In this document: piece by piece, positions 8,107 through 17,233 of the stretch
Numbering within the stretch: the first letter of the stretch is position 1
How the letters are laid out: every line of letters starts with the position of its first letter
Assembly (NCBI RefSeq): GCF_036884845.1
Contig: NZ_CP145732.1
Span: forward strand, 4,898,001 to 4,962,000
Length of the DNA: 64,000 nt
Direction of reading: 5' to 3'
DNA from: Pseudomonas sp. MAG733B
Lineage (GTDB): Bacteria > Pseudomonadota > Gammaproteobacteria > Pseudomonadales > Pseudomonadaceae
Notes under the pieces: generated by a model
What the model was told of the DNA's origin: nothing
Seen by the model: only the letters and a program-made list of their open reading frames with translations
Databases searched by the model: none
Made by a program: the position numbers and the translations under genes

Positions 8107-9066
8107 ATGAATGCCAAAGTAGAAGTCGGCACCAAACTGCGCGGCGCAGAAAAGGTCGCGCGGATTCCGGTGAAGATCATCCCCACCGACGAATTCCCGC
8201 GTAAACCGGACTGGATTCGCGTGCGCATGCCAACCTCCCCCGAAGTCGACCGCATCAAGCAGCTGCTGCGCAAACACAAGCTGCACAGTGTCTGCGAAGA
8301 AGCCTCCTGCCCGAACCTCGGCGAGTGTTTTTCCGGTGGCACCGCGACGTTCATGATCATGGGCGACATCTGCACTCGCCGCTGCCCGTTCTGCGATGTT
8401 GGCCATGGACGCCCGAAACCACTGGACGTCGACGAGCCGACCAACCTCGCCGTGGCCATTGCCGAATTGCGCTTGAAGTACGTGGTGATCACCTCGGTGG
8501 ACCGCGACGATTTGCGCGATGGCGGCGCCCAACACTTTGTCGATTGCCTGCGCGAGATCCGCAAGCTGTCGCCGGGCATTCAACTGGAAACCCTGGTGCC
8601 GGATTATCGCGGACGCATGGACGTCGCCCTGGCGATCACCGCCAACGAGCCGCCGGATGTGTTCAACCACAATCTGGAAACCGTGCCGCGTCTGTACAAG
8701 GCCGCGCGACCGGGTTCGGATTTCGAGTGGTCGCTGGACTTGTTGCAGAACTTCAAGCAACGGGTGCCGCAGGTGCCGACCAAGTCCGGACTGATGCTGG
8801 GCCTGGGCGAAACCGACGAAGAAGTCATCGAGGTGATGCAGCGCATGCGCGAGCACGACATCGACATGCTCACCCTCGGCCAGTACCTGCAACCGTCGCG
8901 CAGCCATTTGCCGGTGCAGCGTTTCGTGCACCCGGACGTGTTTGCCTGGTTCGCCGAGGAAGGCGCGCGCATGGGTTTCAAGAACGTCGCGTCCGGTCCG
9001 TTGGTGCGCTCGTCCTATCATGCCGACCAACAACTTCATGGAGGTGGAGCGGGTTTCAAGCCATGA
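8107..9066 (+). CDS. lipA: Lipoyl synthase
   Basis: A 319-residue radical-SAM enzyme that inserts two sulfur atoms into protein-bound octanoyl groups to make lipoyl cofactor. Both iron-sulfur clusters are visible: the auxiliary set [12 protein letters not shown] and the radical-SAM set [10 protein letters not shown], with the late RSSY serine ligand near the end. The start ATG at 8107 has AAGGA seven bases upstream; the upstream open frame crosses the REPIN and is not coding. The C-terminal tail ([16 protein letters not shown]) differs from the YHADEQA ending I associate with housekeeping LipA, suggesting a second, specialised copy. Its position after gcvH and glyA suggests it lipoylates this H protein during glycine growth. 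Confidence 0.93.
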   Translation: MNAKVEVGTKLRGAEKVARIPVKIIPTDEFPRKPDWIRVRMPTSPEVDRIKQLLRKHKLHSVCEEASCPNLGECFSGGTATFMIMGDICTRRCPFCDVGHGRPKPLDVDEPTNLAVAIAELRLKYVVITSVDRDDLRDGGAQHFVDCLREIRKLSPGIQLETLVPDYRGRMDVALAITANEPPDVFNHNLETVPRLYKAARPGSDFEWSLDLLQNFKQRVPQVPTKSGLMLGLGETDEEVIEVMQRMREHDIDMLTLGQYLQPSRSHLPVQRFVHPDVFAWFAEEGARMGFKNVASGPLVRSSYHADQQLHGGGAGFKP

Positions 9067-9099
9067 TGAGGTGTCTGGTCATGCATGGAGCCGTTTGCG

Positions 9100-9858
9100 A
9101 TGTCGCGTTCACCCTGTCTGTTGCTGCTGTGCCTGAGCCTTGCCACGCCGTGCATGGCCGACGAATCGAAACCCGAACACATGGTGTATCTGCGCACCAT
9201 CGATCCGGGCATCGAGCAGGACATCCGCTACGCCAGCGCCCACAACTTCACCGGAAATCCGCTCGACGGTTACCAGGCCGCCGAGTGTCTGTTGTCAGCG
9301 GACGCCGCCAAGGCATTGGTCCGGGTACAAAAGGCCCTCAAAGCTGAAGGCTACGGCTTGAAGGTGTTCGACTGCTATCGCCCTGCCCGGGCGGTCGCGG
9401 ACATGGGCCGTTTCGCCACGGAGCCGGGCGACCCGCTCAAGACAGAGTTCTACCCACGGGTAGACAAGCAGGACTTCTGGCGCCTGGGTTACGTGGCGCG
9501 GGTCTCCAATCACTCCCGTGGCAATACGGTCGACCTCACCATGACCGGCCCGAGCGCCCTGCCCGCCGACGCCTGGACGCCCGCCGCCACACCGGTCGAT
9601 TGCACTGCCGACTATGCCCAACGTTGGCACGATGGCGCCGTAGACATGGGCACCGGGTTCGATTGTTTTGATGAGCGCGCGCATACCGATTCATCACTGA
9701 TCAGCGCGGCGGCCAAGAACAATCGCCAGCGACTGAGCCGTGCGATGGAGCATGAAGGATTTACCGGTTACGCCAACGAGTGGTGGCACTTCACGTACAG
9801 TCGGGACGCGTCGTTGAAGACCGTCATGGATTTCCTCATTACGCCGCTTACGCCATGA
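9100..9858 (+). CDS. Exported D-alanyl-D-alanine dipeptidase (VanX/DdpX-like, peptidase M15D)
   Basis: A 252-residue protein with a Sec signal peptide (hydrophobic MSRSPCLLLLCLSLA, then ATPCMA before the mature start). The zinc ligands of M15D peptidases are present: the His and Asp of SNHSRGNTVDL, and ExWH as NEWWHF near the C-terminus. The family hydrolyses D-Ala-D-Ala. The ATG at 9100 is preferred over an in-frame ATG at 9085 because GGAG sits nine bases upstream of it. It begins 33 bases after lipA and overlaps the next gene by ATGA, so the two products are probably made together in the periplasm to process peptidoglycan-derived peptides. Confidence 0.88.
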   Translation: MSRSPCLLLLCLSLATPCMADESKPEHMVYLRTIDPGIEQDIRYASAHNFTGNPLDGYQAAECLLSADAAKALVRVQKALKAEGYGLKVFDCYRPARAVADMGRFATEPGDPLKTEFYPRVDKQDFWRLGYVARVSNHSRGNTVDLTMTGPSALPADAWTPAATPVDCTADYAQRWHDGAVDMGTGFDCFDERAHTDSSLISAAAKNNRQRLSRAMEHEGFTGYANEWWHFTYSRDASLKTVMDFLITPLTP

Positions 9859-10577
9859 AACGCCTGATCGGGGCTTGGTCGTTGCTGATGCTGCTGTTGC
9901 CCGGTGTGGCCATGGCTCAAGGACTCGACGGCAGCGATCAGTTGATTGTCGTCACCAGCAAAAACTGGGATGACATCCAGGGCATCGCCCAGCGCTATGA
10001 ACGGCACGGCGACCGCTTTGAAAAGTTCGAAGCCGCGTTTCCCGTGGTGCTCGGGAAGAATGGCATGGCCTGGGGCCAGGGCCTGCAAATCGTCGATCAA
10101 CCCCAGGGCCCCATCAAACAGGAAGGCGATGGCAAGGCCACGGCCGGGATGTTCAAACTGGGAACGGCGTTCGGCTACAACGCTTCAGCCAGCACCCGCC
10201 TGCCTTATCTCGCGCTGACACCCACCATCGAATGCGTGGATGACAGCCAGTCGGCGCGCTACAACCAACTCGTCGACGGCGCAATCGTGGCGAAAGACTG
10301 GAACAGCGCCGAACGCATGCGGCGCAAGGACGATTTGTATCGCCAAGGGATTTTCATCCAGCACAACACCCCGGCATCTCCCGGCGCCGGCTCCTGCATT
10401 TTCTTCCATATCTGGCGCAGCCCGACAGCGCCGACCCGAGGCTGCACCGCCATGGCCCCTGAAGACATCGCGCGATTGCTCAACTGGCTCGACCCGCGCC
10501 AGTCCCCGCTGCTGGTGCAACTGCCCGAGGCGCAATACGAGCAGTTGCGTGAACGCTGGAAGCTTCCGAAGCGTTGA
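9855..10577 (+). CDS. L,D-transpeptidase-like periplasmic protein (YkuD superfamily)
   Basis: A 240-residue protein with a signal peptide (MKRLIGAWSLLMLLLPGVAMA). The catalytic half resembles COG3786-type YkuD proteins: IQHNTPASPGAGSCIFFH, then PTRGCTAM with the expected catalytic cysteine. Such proteins cross-link or exchange residues on peptidoglycan tetrapeptides. Its ATG overlaps the dipeptidase stop (ATGA), so translation is coupled. The 3' end overlaps tail-to-tail the end of the minus-strand hydroxylase gene by 98 bases. The catalytic motif differs from the classical SHGCVR, so the exact reaction is uncertain. Confidence 0.8.
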   Translation: MKRLIGAWSLLMLLLPGVAMAQGLDGSDQLIVVTSKNWDDIQGIAQRYERHGDRFEKFEAAFPVVLGKNGMAWGQGLQIVDQPQGPIKQEGDGKATAGMFKLGTAFGYNASASTRLPYLALTPTIECVDDSQSARYNQLVDGAIVAKDWNSAERMRRKDDLYRQGIFIQHNTPASPGAGSCIFFHIWRSPTAPTRGCTAMAPEDIARLLNWLDPRQSPLLVQLPEAQYEQLRERWKLPKR

Positions 10578-11583
10578 CTTCAGGCCCACGCTTTGTCTGG
10601 CGAAACTTGTGCGCCGTCTCCACAAACGGCGTCACGATCAGGCTATAGAGCGTCAGGTAGCGCTCGTGGTCCGCTTCACCGGTGCCGAAGCGGATGGCCT
10701 CGGGTTTCGCCTGCGTGACGTAGAGCGTGCCGAACATCCAGTCCCAGAGTGACAGGTTGAGGCCGAAGTTCTTGTTCATGTGCCGAGGCGCATCGCTGTG
10801 ATGGATCTGGTGCTGCGCCGGACTGTTCAACACATGCTCGACCGCCGGACCGAACGACAGCCAGACATGGCTGTGGCGCAGGTTCGCCGCCAGTGCGTTG
10901 AGGATGAACACCATGTAGGTCACGCCGAACAGCGTGTAGCGGCTGATCTCCCCGCCGCAGGCGTACCAGAACACGCCGGCAAACGCGCTGATGAACACGA
11001 TGTCGATCAGCCGCTCGACCATTTTCTCGATGAAGTGCACGCGACTGGCCGTCACCGGAACCAGCACCGGCGCCGAATGATGGACTTTGTGGAAGGCCCA
11101 CAGGTAGCGCGAGTGATAAGCGCGATGCGCCCAGTAATGGATGAAGTCCTGCAGCAAAAACACGCCTAGCCCGTAGAGCAAGGACAGCGCCAGGTGTTCC
11201 TCGACCTGCACCCGCGCGCCCCACAGGTGAGTGAAAAAACGGATGTAGTCGCCGGAGCGCAGCACGTACGGATCAACGAGCCCGACAACGGGCACCACCA
11301 GCATGACTTTGAGGATCGCGCGCACGAAGTAGTAGCGGTAATCGAGCTTCGCCGAAGGGTGAAAATGCACGCGGTTGCCGCCGATGAACTGCCAGAACGT
11401 GTGTGCATCGGTCAGCCCGCGAGCCTTCCTGAAACGGAACAGAACGTAAGCAACGGCATAGGAGACGAAGAGGAAAGCCACACAGAGACGGCCATTGAGG
11501 TCGAACAGGCCGAGAAACTGCTCGCTGACAGGCGCGATCACCCACCTGAACAGGTATTGGTAGAACGGTGCGAGAACATCCAT
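10480..11583 (-). CDS. Fatty acid hydroxylase / sterol desaturase superfamily membrane protein
   Basis: A 367-residue integral membrane di-iron protein. Histidine clusters typical of the family are present: HYWAHR, HKVHHS and HQIHHS, with several hydrophobic helices in the first 230 residues. Members hydroxylate or desaturate lipids, carotenoids or ether lipids; the substrate here is unknown. I place the start at the ATG 11581-11583 (MDVLAPFYQYL), with GGGGGC ten bases upstream; an ATG at 11608-11610 would add nine residues. The last 30 or so residues are low-complexity, rich in alanine, and encoded antisense to the L,D-transpeptidase gene. Confidence 0.88.
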   Translation of the reverse strand: MDVLAPFYQYLFRWVIAPVSEQFLGLFDLNGRLCVAFLFVSYAVAYVLFRFRKARGLTDAHTFWQFIGGNRVHFHPSAKLDYRYYFVRAILKVMLVVPVVGLVDPYVLRSGDYIRFFTHLWGARVQVEEHLALSLLYGLGVFLLQDFIHYWAHRAYHSRYLWAFHKVHHSAPVLVPVTASRVHFIEKMVERLIDIVFISAFAGVFWYACGGEISRYTLFGVTYMVFILNALAANLRHSHVWLSFGPAVEHVLNSPAQHQIHHSDAPRHMNKNFGLNLSLWDWMFGTLYVTQAKPEAIRFGTGEADHERYLTLYSLIVTPFVETAHKFRQTKRGPEVNASEASSVHATARIAPRAVAPAAGTGAGRAS

Positions 11584-11622
11584 GAACGGCTGCCCCCTGT
11601 GGAAGTGCAAGAATCGCTTTTT

Positions 11623-11688
11623 GCAGGAGCACGGCTTGCCGGCGATGACGTCCTCAAGATCGCCATCGCCGGCAAGCCGTGCTCCTGC
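11623..11688. repeat. Inverted repeat, GCAGGAGCACGGCTTGCCGGCGATG type
   Basis: Perfect long arms (GCAGGAGCACGGCTTGCCGG and complement) flank a short centre. It is unlike the commoner REPIN families in the window but shares the GGAGC...GGCTTGC core, so it is probably another REP variant. It lies between two minus-strand genes. Confidence 0.85.
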
Positions 11689-11729
11689 ATTGGCTGATCA
11701 GCAAGTGTAGACGCTATTGAGGATGTATC

Positions 11730-13145
11730 TTATTCAGGCCTTTGAACTTCGGCAACGGATATCCCCAATGCCGAGGTCCGGGCCAACAGGAAGTACAGAA
11801 TCCCCGGCACCACCAGCCCGACAATCCACGAAATATCCACGCCGCCGAGCTGCGCGACCATCGGTCCGGAATAGAAATGGGTGTCGACGAAAGGCAACTG
11901 AATCAGCACGCCGACGACATAGACGCCGATGCCCAACAGGTTCCAGCGACCGTAGCGCCCGGCCGGATCGGACAAGGCCGGGATGTCATAACGCTCCTTG
12001 TTGATGAAGTAGTAATCCACCAGGTTGATCGCGCTCCAGGGTGTGAAGAACGTCAGCAGGAACAGGATGAAATATTTGAACGAGTTCAGGAACGAATACT
12101 GTCCCAGCAGCGCCAGCGTGGTGGACGCCGCGACAATCACCAGCACGAACAGCATGCGCTGGCCGGCGGTGATTTCGAGGCGGCTGCGGAAACCGCTGAT
12201 GATGGTCGCCACGCACATGAAGCTGCCGTAGGCATTGAGGGTCGACACCGTGACCTTGCCGAACACCACGCTCAAGTACAGCAACGAGGCCATCACCCCG
12301 GTACTGCCCAGGCCGACGATGGTCGCCACTTCGTGACCACGGAAATTCGCCCCCGCCAACGCCGCGGCGAATACGCCCAGCACCATCGACGCCTGGGCGC
12401 CCAACACAGTGCCCAGGCCGACAGCGGTGAAGGTTTTCCAGGAGGACGTCTTGCTCGGCAGGTAGCGCGAATAATCCGCCACATAAGGGCCGAACGCGAT
12501 CTGCCAGGAGGCGGACAGGGAAACTGCCAGCAGGAACGTGCTCCAGCCGAAATGACGGTTTTCCAGCAACAGGCCGATGTCGTTGAGGGTCATCAAGCGG
12601 GTGAACAGATAGACGAACGCAATGACGCCCAGCACGCTCGCCACTCGCCCGACCAGATGAATCACCCGATACCCGAACATCGTCAGCAGCGCGATACACC
12701 CGGCAAAAATCAGGATGCCCGCACTGTCGCTGACGCTGATCAACTGGGCAATCGCCTGCCCCGACAACACCGCACCCGTGGCACTGAAACCGAGGTACAT
12801 CAGGCACACCAGCACAATCGGGATCGCCGCGCCGTAGACCCCGAACTGCACGCGGCTGGAGATCATCTGCGGCAAGCCGAGCTTCGGCCCTTGCGCCGCG
12901 TGCAACGCCACCACCGCGCCGCCCAATACCTGGCCGATCAGCAACCCGATGAGTGACCAGAACACATCACCGCCCAACACCACGGCCAGCGCCCCGGTGA
13001 CGATCGCGGTGATCTGCAGATTGGCGCCGAGCCACAGGGTGAACTGGCTATAGAGGCTGCCGTGGCGCTCGGCTTCGGGGATGTAATCGATCGAACGGGT
13101 CTCGATCAGGGGACTTCGTTGTGGGCTGTCTGTGACCTTGGTCAT
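11730..13145 (-). CDS. NCS1-family permease (second paralog in the window)
   Basis: A 471-residue inner-membrane symporter with about twelve hydrophobic segments. NCS1 features include RSIDYIPEAERHGS, LGLPQMISSRVQFGVYG, FGPYVADYSRYLP and NLVDYYFINKERYDIP. The start ATG (13143-13145, MTKVTDSPQR) has GAAGAGAA upstream. It is clearly more distant from the permeases at 1-482 and 17230-18729 than these are from each other. It lies downstream of the exported amidohydrolase on the same strand, separated by a REPIN, and may import that enzyme's product. Substrate class is probably nucleobase, hydantoin or allantoin-like, by family only. Confidence 0.92.
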   Translation of the reverse strand: MTKVTDSPQRSPLIETRSIDYIPEAERHGSLYSQFTLWLGANLQITAIVTGALAVVLGGDVFWSLIGLLIGQVLGGAVVALHAAQGPKLGLPQMISSRVQFGVYGAAIPIVLVCLMYLGFSATGAVLSGQAIAQLISVSDSAGILIFAGCIALLTMFGYRVIHLVGRVASVLGVIAFVYLFTRLMTLNDIGLLLENRHFGWSTFLLAVSLSASWQIAFGPYVADYSRYLPSKTSSWKTFTAVGLGTVLGAQASMVLGVFAAALAGANFRGHEVATIVGLGSTGVMASLLYLSVVFGKVTVSTLNAYGSFMCVATIISGFRSRLEITAGQRMLFVLVIVAASTTLALLGQYSFLNSFKYFILFLLTFFTPWSAINLVDYYFINKERYDIPALSDPAGRYGRWNLLGIGVYVVGVLIQLPFVDTHFYSGPMVAQLGGVDISWIVGLVVPGILYFLLARTSALGISVAEVQRPE

Positions 13146-13185
13146 TATTTTTGTTCTCTTCAAAATTTGAGGCTTCACTCAATCC

Positions 13186-13275
13186 TGTGGGAGCGGGCTT
13201 GCTCGCGAACGCAGTGTGTCAGTCGACACTTATGCAATCTGACACACCGCGTTCGCGAGCAAGCCCGCTCCCACA
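13186..13275. repeat. REPIN, GTGGGAGCGGGCTTGCTCGCGAA type
   Basis: Arms TGTGGGAGCGGGCTTGCTCG and complement, with GAACGCAGTGTGTCAG inside the left arm. It separates the amidohydrolase stop from the permease start. Confidence 0.92.
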
Positions 13276-13300
13276 CTGGGTAGTGTTTAGCTGACTATTT

Positions 13301-15139
13301 TTATTGTTGATTTACAGCCACTTGCCCCACAAACGGCACCTTGGCCCACACCACCTTGCCGCCGACCATCGTCATCAGCACCTGATTGCGCCCCAGTTCA
13401 TCCTCGGGCACCTGCATGAAGTTCTTGTCCAGCACGATCAGATCGGCAAACTTGCCCACCTCCACTGAACCGACCACCTTCTCCAACTTGAGCTGTTCGG
13501 CGGCGTTGAGGGTGATGGTGCGCAGCACCTCGGCGCGGGACAGCGCCGGGTCGGCATTGAGCCTGCCTGCGTAGTTGGGGCCATAGCTGTGCGGGTTCTG
13601 CGGATCGCCCGAGCGGGTCACACCGACCTTCAATGCGAGGAACTCGTCGAGCGGATCGACCGGCCAGTCGCTGCCATAAGCCACACGTCCGCCAGCGCGG
13701 GCGATGCTGCCCGAAGGTTCCATGCGCGCGAAGCGTTCGACGCCCAGGTGATCGCTGGTGCCGTCAACCGTGGACGGCGCTTGCTGCGCCCATTGGAAGG
13801 ACATGTTGGCGGTCACGTCGAGCGTCTTGAAACGCCCGTAGTCGGCAGGGTCCACCGATTCGGCATGGGTGATGGTCGGACGAAAGCCGTTGCCGGGCAG
13901 TTGCTGGCGCACGTATTCGATACCGTTGAGCGAATCACGCACCGCGCGATCCCCGGTGGCGTGCAGGTGCGGGTCGAATCCGGCCTGCACCGCTTTGAGC
14001 AGCAGCGGATTGAGCACCTGCGGCGGGAAATACAGTTCGCCACGGTTTTTCCCCGCCGTCCATTTCGGCGCTTTCTCGGTGCCGGCGTTGTGCAGGTACG
14101 GCGTCAGCATGGCCCCGGTATCGGCCGGCGCGTTGATGATGCCGTCCATGAACAGTTTGACGTGGCGCATGCTCACGCCCGGCGCGACCTGGGCTTCGCC
14201 CTGATCGTAGGTGGTGGCCAGTGCCTTGGCTTCGGCGATAGTCTTGTTCGGGTCGGCAGTGGCGGCGGCCGGGTCGAGTTTGATCGACAAAATGGCGCGG
14301 GCCGTCAACTCGCCGGATTGCTGCAACGTGGTGAACGCCTTGCCATTCTCCGGCCCCGACAAGGCATCGAAGAAACTGGTGATGCCCTGCTGGCGCATGG
14401 CGTCGAGCGCGGCGCGGCTCTGGATCAGCTTCTCGGCATCGGTCGCCGGCGGCACCACGGCGGCCATGGTATCCGCCGCGCCGTCCTCGCAGATGCCGGT
14501 GGGGTTGCCGGCACTGTCGCGCGCGTACTTGCCGTCGGCGGGGTTGACCGTGTGCTTGTCGATGCCGGCCACTGCCAGACCACGGGAGTTGGTCAGCACG
14601 GTGTGGAAGTCGGTGGAACGTACCTGAATCGGCCGTTTGGTGTTGAGCGCATCAAGGGTCGATTTGTCGGCATCGCCGTCGAGGCCGGTCATGCCCATGC
14701 GATCCCAACTGCCGACTTCAAGCCACACGTCCTGGCCTTTGTCCTTGTCGGCATCCAGGCACGCCTGAATGGCTTTTTGAAAATCCTTGCGCGTCATCGT
14801 CTGGTATTTCAGGTCGCACAAGGTCATGGCCCGACCGCCATCGCCGGGATGCATGTGCGCATCGATGAAGCCCGGCATCAGCATGCGTCCGGCCAGATCG
14901 ATCACCTGCGTCTGTGCACCGATGAATGAGGCTGCCCCCTCATCGCTGCCGACATAAACGATCTTGCCGCCCGTGACGGCAACGGCCTGCTGCACCGAAT
15001 CCTTGCCATCGACGGTGTAGACATAACCGTTGCGCATGACCATGTCGGCGCTGGTCGGACTTTGGCTCTGGCTCCCCACCAGCGCCACACAGGAAACGGC
15101 CGTTGCACCGGCAACGGCGATAAATAGCCTGGAAAACAT
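13301..15139 (-). CDS. Exported YtcJ-like amidohydrolase (amidohydrolase 3 family)
   Basis: A 612-residue metal-dependent amidohydrolase. The N-terminus (MFSRLFIAVAGATAVSCVAL) is a signal sequence; the TAVSC stretch is a weak candidate lipobox. The catalytic barrel shows GFIDAHMHP, HATGDRA, THAESV and YGSDWPV, matching the YtcJ/N-substituted formamide deformylase group, and the C-terminal segment GKFADLIVLDKN is typical. The ATG at 15137-15139 follows GAGGTGGGG; the upstream extension lacks homologous features. Downstream of a LuxR regulator and upstream of an NCS1 permease, it probably acts in the periplasm on an amide or cyclic amide. The substrate is not readable from sequence. Confidence 0.9.
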   Translation of the reverse strand: MFSRLFIAVAGATAVSCVALVGSQSQSPTSADMVMRNGYVYTVDGKDSVQQAVAVTGGKIVYVGSDEGAASFIGAQTQVIDLAGRMLMPGFIDAHMHPGDGGRAMTLCDLKYQTMTRKDFQKAIQACLDADKDKGQDVWLEVGSWDRMGMTGLDGDADKSTLDALNTKRPIQVRSTDFHTVLTNSRGLAVAGIDKHTVNPADGKYARDSAGNPTGICEDGAADTMAAVVPPATDAEKLIQSRAALDAMRQQGITSFFDALSGPENGKAFTTLQQSGELTARAILSIKLDPAAATADPNKTIAEAKALATTYDQGEAQVAPGVSMRHVKLFMDGIINAPADTGAMLTPYLHNAGTEKAPKWTAGKNRGELYFPPQVLNPLLLKAVQAGFDPHLHATGDRAVRDSLNGIEYVRQQLPGNGFRPTITHAESVDPADYGRFKTLDVTANMSFQWAQQAPSTVDGTSDHLGVERFARMEPSGSIARAGGRVAYGSDWPVDPLDEFLALKVGVTRSGDPQNPHSYGPNYAGRLNADPALSRAEVLRTITLNAAEQLKLEKVVGSVEVGKFADLIVLDKNFMQVPEDELGRNQVLMTMVGGKVVWAKVPFVGQVAVNQQ

Positions 15140-15298
15140 CACTGGCCCCACCTCTGTTTTTATAGTTTTTGAAGGGCCCGGCCACACGGCCGCGCAAGCC
15201 CTTGATATGCAGGGCATACCCTATAGCGCGCGGTGGCTGGATGGACCTCTGCAAATGAGGAGGGGTCAGGCAAAAAGTGGGGGGGTGGTTATGATTTC

Positions 15299-16357
15299 CT
15301 ACGGTTGCGTTGTGCAGGCGGAACCCTGCGAACGCAGGACCGAACCCAGTTCCACCTTGCTCTTCACGCCGAGTTGCAAGTAGCAATTGCGCAGGTAGGT
15401 GCGCACGGTGGCCGGGCTCAGGCCGAGGATTTTGGCGATTTCTTTATAGGAATGACCGGCAGCGAACAGCATCGCTGCGGTCCGCTCCCGAGGCGCCAGC
15501 ACCGCGCCGCGTGGTTGTGTTTCCAGCGACAGGATGACGTGCTCGGCGTTGGGCGTGAGGGTCAGCGCCGAACGTCCCAAGCGCATCACGCAAGGTGCCT
15601 TGGGCAATTGCGCGATGATCTCGGCGGGTAGCGTGGAACCGCTCCAGCCGGGCAATTCCCGTTGAATGACCGCGCACAACCCGGCGCCGATATACAGCAA
15701 ACCGCCGTCCCGCCGCGCCACCCCGAATTCGCTGGCGCCGTTGCCGGTGTCGACGCGGATCATGTCCTGCACCTGGAATCGCCACAGCTGCAACAAGTGA
15801 TCGCAGAACGCCGAGAACAGACCGGCCTCGTTGTCCGAGAACGCAGGGGCATCGCCGCCACGGTAGAGACAAACGAAAAACATCAAGCCGCTTTCCGGCA
15901 GCTCGAAGGTGATGCACATCGGGTGGTAGAGATCATGCCGTCGGGCGAACGCGTCCACGTCGGCATCGGGATCGGTGAAGCCGCTGTCGCGGATGACTTC
16001 GCCAGGGCGGCTCAAGGTGTCATGGGAGAACTTGTCGCTGCCGGCACTCTGTTGCCATTCGCCGGCAAACGATTCGGGCAGATCGATGCGCCCGTGCATC
16101 CAGCTTTGCGGTGGCGCGCTAGCGTCCGACGTGGACATCTCGCCCCACCACGCCGAAGCGAACGGCACTTGTTGACGCAACACCTGCAAGCCGTCGGCAA
16201 TGAACTCGGCGGCACCCCGCTCCCGCGCCAGACGCCCCAATTGCAGCAGACAACGGTTGAACGCTTGCAGCATCGCCATCGACGGGTCGATGCCCAGCTG
16301 ATTACCCTCCTGCATCGTGCCGATCCTGTTCATTGCATGGTCTGTCGTTTCGACCAT
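15299..16357 (-). CDS. LuxR-type helix-turn-helix regulator
   Basis: A protein of up to 352 residues whose last 60 form a LuxR/GerE DNA-binding domain (LAPRERTAAMLFAAGHSYKE, then IAKILGLSPATVRTYLRNCY). The N-terminal 280 residues match no domain I can name; they lack obvious receiver or acyl-homoserine-lactone-binding motifs. No strong ribosome site marks any of the ATGs at 16357, 16333 and 16315, so the start is uncertain. It lies between the nitrilase-family gene (30-base gap) and the exported amidohydrolase on the same strand, and probably regulates one or both. Confidence 0.85.
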   Translation of the reverse strand: MVETTDHAMNRIGTMQEGNQLGIDPSMAMLQAFNRCLLQLGRLARERGAAEFIADGLQVLRQQVPFASAWWGEMSTSDASAPPQSWMHGRIDLPESFAGEWQQSAGSDKFSHDTLSRPGEVIRDSGFTDPDADVDAFARRHDLYHPMCITFELPESGLMFFVCLYRGGDAPAFSDNEAGLFSAFCDHLLQLWRFQVQDMIRVDTGNGASEFGVARRDGGLLYIGAGLCAVIQRELPGWSGSTLPAEIIAQLPKAPCVMRLGRSALTLTPNAEHVILSLETQPRGAVLAPRERTAAMLFAAGHSYKEIAKILGLSPATVRTYLRNCYLQLGVKSKVELGSVLRSQGSACTTQP

Positions 16358-16387
16358 GCCACAGGCGCCGGGATGGCGTCCACAGGG

Positions 16388-17233
16388 TCACTGAGCCGAA
16401 CTGCTCAACTCATACAACTGCGGCCGCCGATCCCGATGCAGATCATTGCGCTCGCTGATGCGCTTGTTACGCGCCTCGGCCAGGTTCAGGGTGGCCAGCA
16501 AGATCTGTTCGCCGCCCTGCTCCGCCGGCCCGGCCAATGGATAACCGTCGGCATCGACGATCACCGAGCCCTGCACCCAACCCACGCCGCGCTCGTGACC
16601 GTAACGGTCACACGCGGCGATGAACATCCGGTTCACCGAGGCATTGGCCTGCACCCGCAGGACCTCTGCCGGGCGCTCGGTTTGCGGACGTGGACCGTCG
16701 GGCCAGTTGACCGGCGCGCACAACAAATCCGCGCCGGCCAACGCCGGAAGACGCACCCACTCGGGGAACTCCAGGTCGTAGCAAATCAGCACGCTGATAC
16801 GTCCGTGGACCGTTTCGATCACCGGCGGCGCAGCATCGCCAGCAGTGAAAATTTCCCGTTCGGCATCCCACAGATGCGCCTTGCGGTACACCGCGCGCAA
16901 ACCCTGGGCATCGATCAGCGCGGCACTGTTGGCCAGTTCACCGTTGGGCAAATGCTCACAGAAACCGCCGACCACAACGACGTTCAGTTCCCGGGCCAAG
17001 GCTTGCCACAGGCGCAGGGTCGGGCCATCGCAGGTTTCCGCCAGCGCCAGCGCTTCGTTGCGGTCGGCAAACAGATAGCCGCTCTGGATCAGTTCCGGCA
17101 GGACGACGACTTGGGCGCCCAGCAACGCCGCCGAACGGATCGCCCGTTCGGTGAGGGTGCGGTTGTAAGCGAGGTCGCCGATTTTCGGTGCCAGTTGGCA
17201 GCAGGCGACCACGGTATTCTTGGCAATGTTCAA
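16388..17233 (-). CDS. Nitrilase-superfamily carbon-nitrogen hydrolase
   Basis: A 281-residue cytoplasmic amidase with the Glu-Lys-Cys triad visible in LPELIQSGYLF, YRKAHLWD and LICYDLEFPE. Length and motifs fit N-carbamoylputrescine amidase, beta-ureidopropionase or omega-amidase branches. I assign a TTG start at 17231-17233 (encoding MNIAKNTVVACCQLAP) because it overlaps the permease stop as TTGA and has GGAG nine bases upstream; the longer upstream frame lies antisense-like inside the permease gene. The overlap implies coupled synthesis with the permease, so imported substrate is likely hydrolysed by this enzyme. Confidence 0.9.
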   Translation of the reverse strand: MNIAKNTVVACCQLAPKIGDLAYNRTLTERAIRSAALLGAQVVVLPELIQSGYLFADRNEALALAETCDGPTLRLWQALARELNVVVVGGFCEHLPNGELANSAALIDAQGLRAVYRKAHLWDAEREIFTAGDAAPPVIETVHGRISVLICYDLEFPEWVRLPALAGADLLCAPVNWPDGPRPQTERPAEVLRVQANASVNRMFIAACDRYGHERGVGWVQGSVIVDADGYPLAGPAEQGGEQILLATLNLAEARNKRISERNDLHRDRRPQLYELSSSAQ

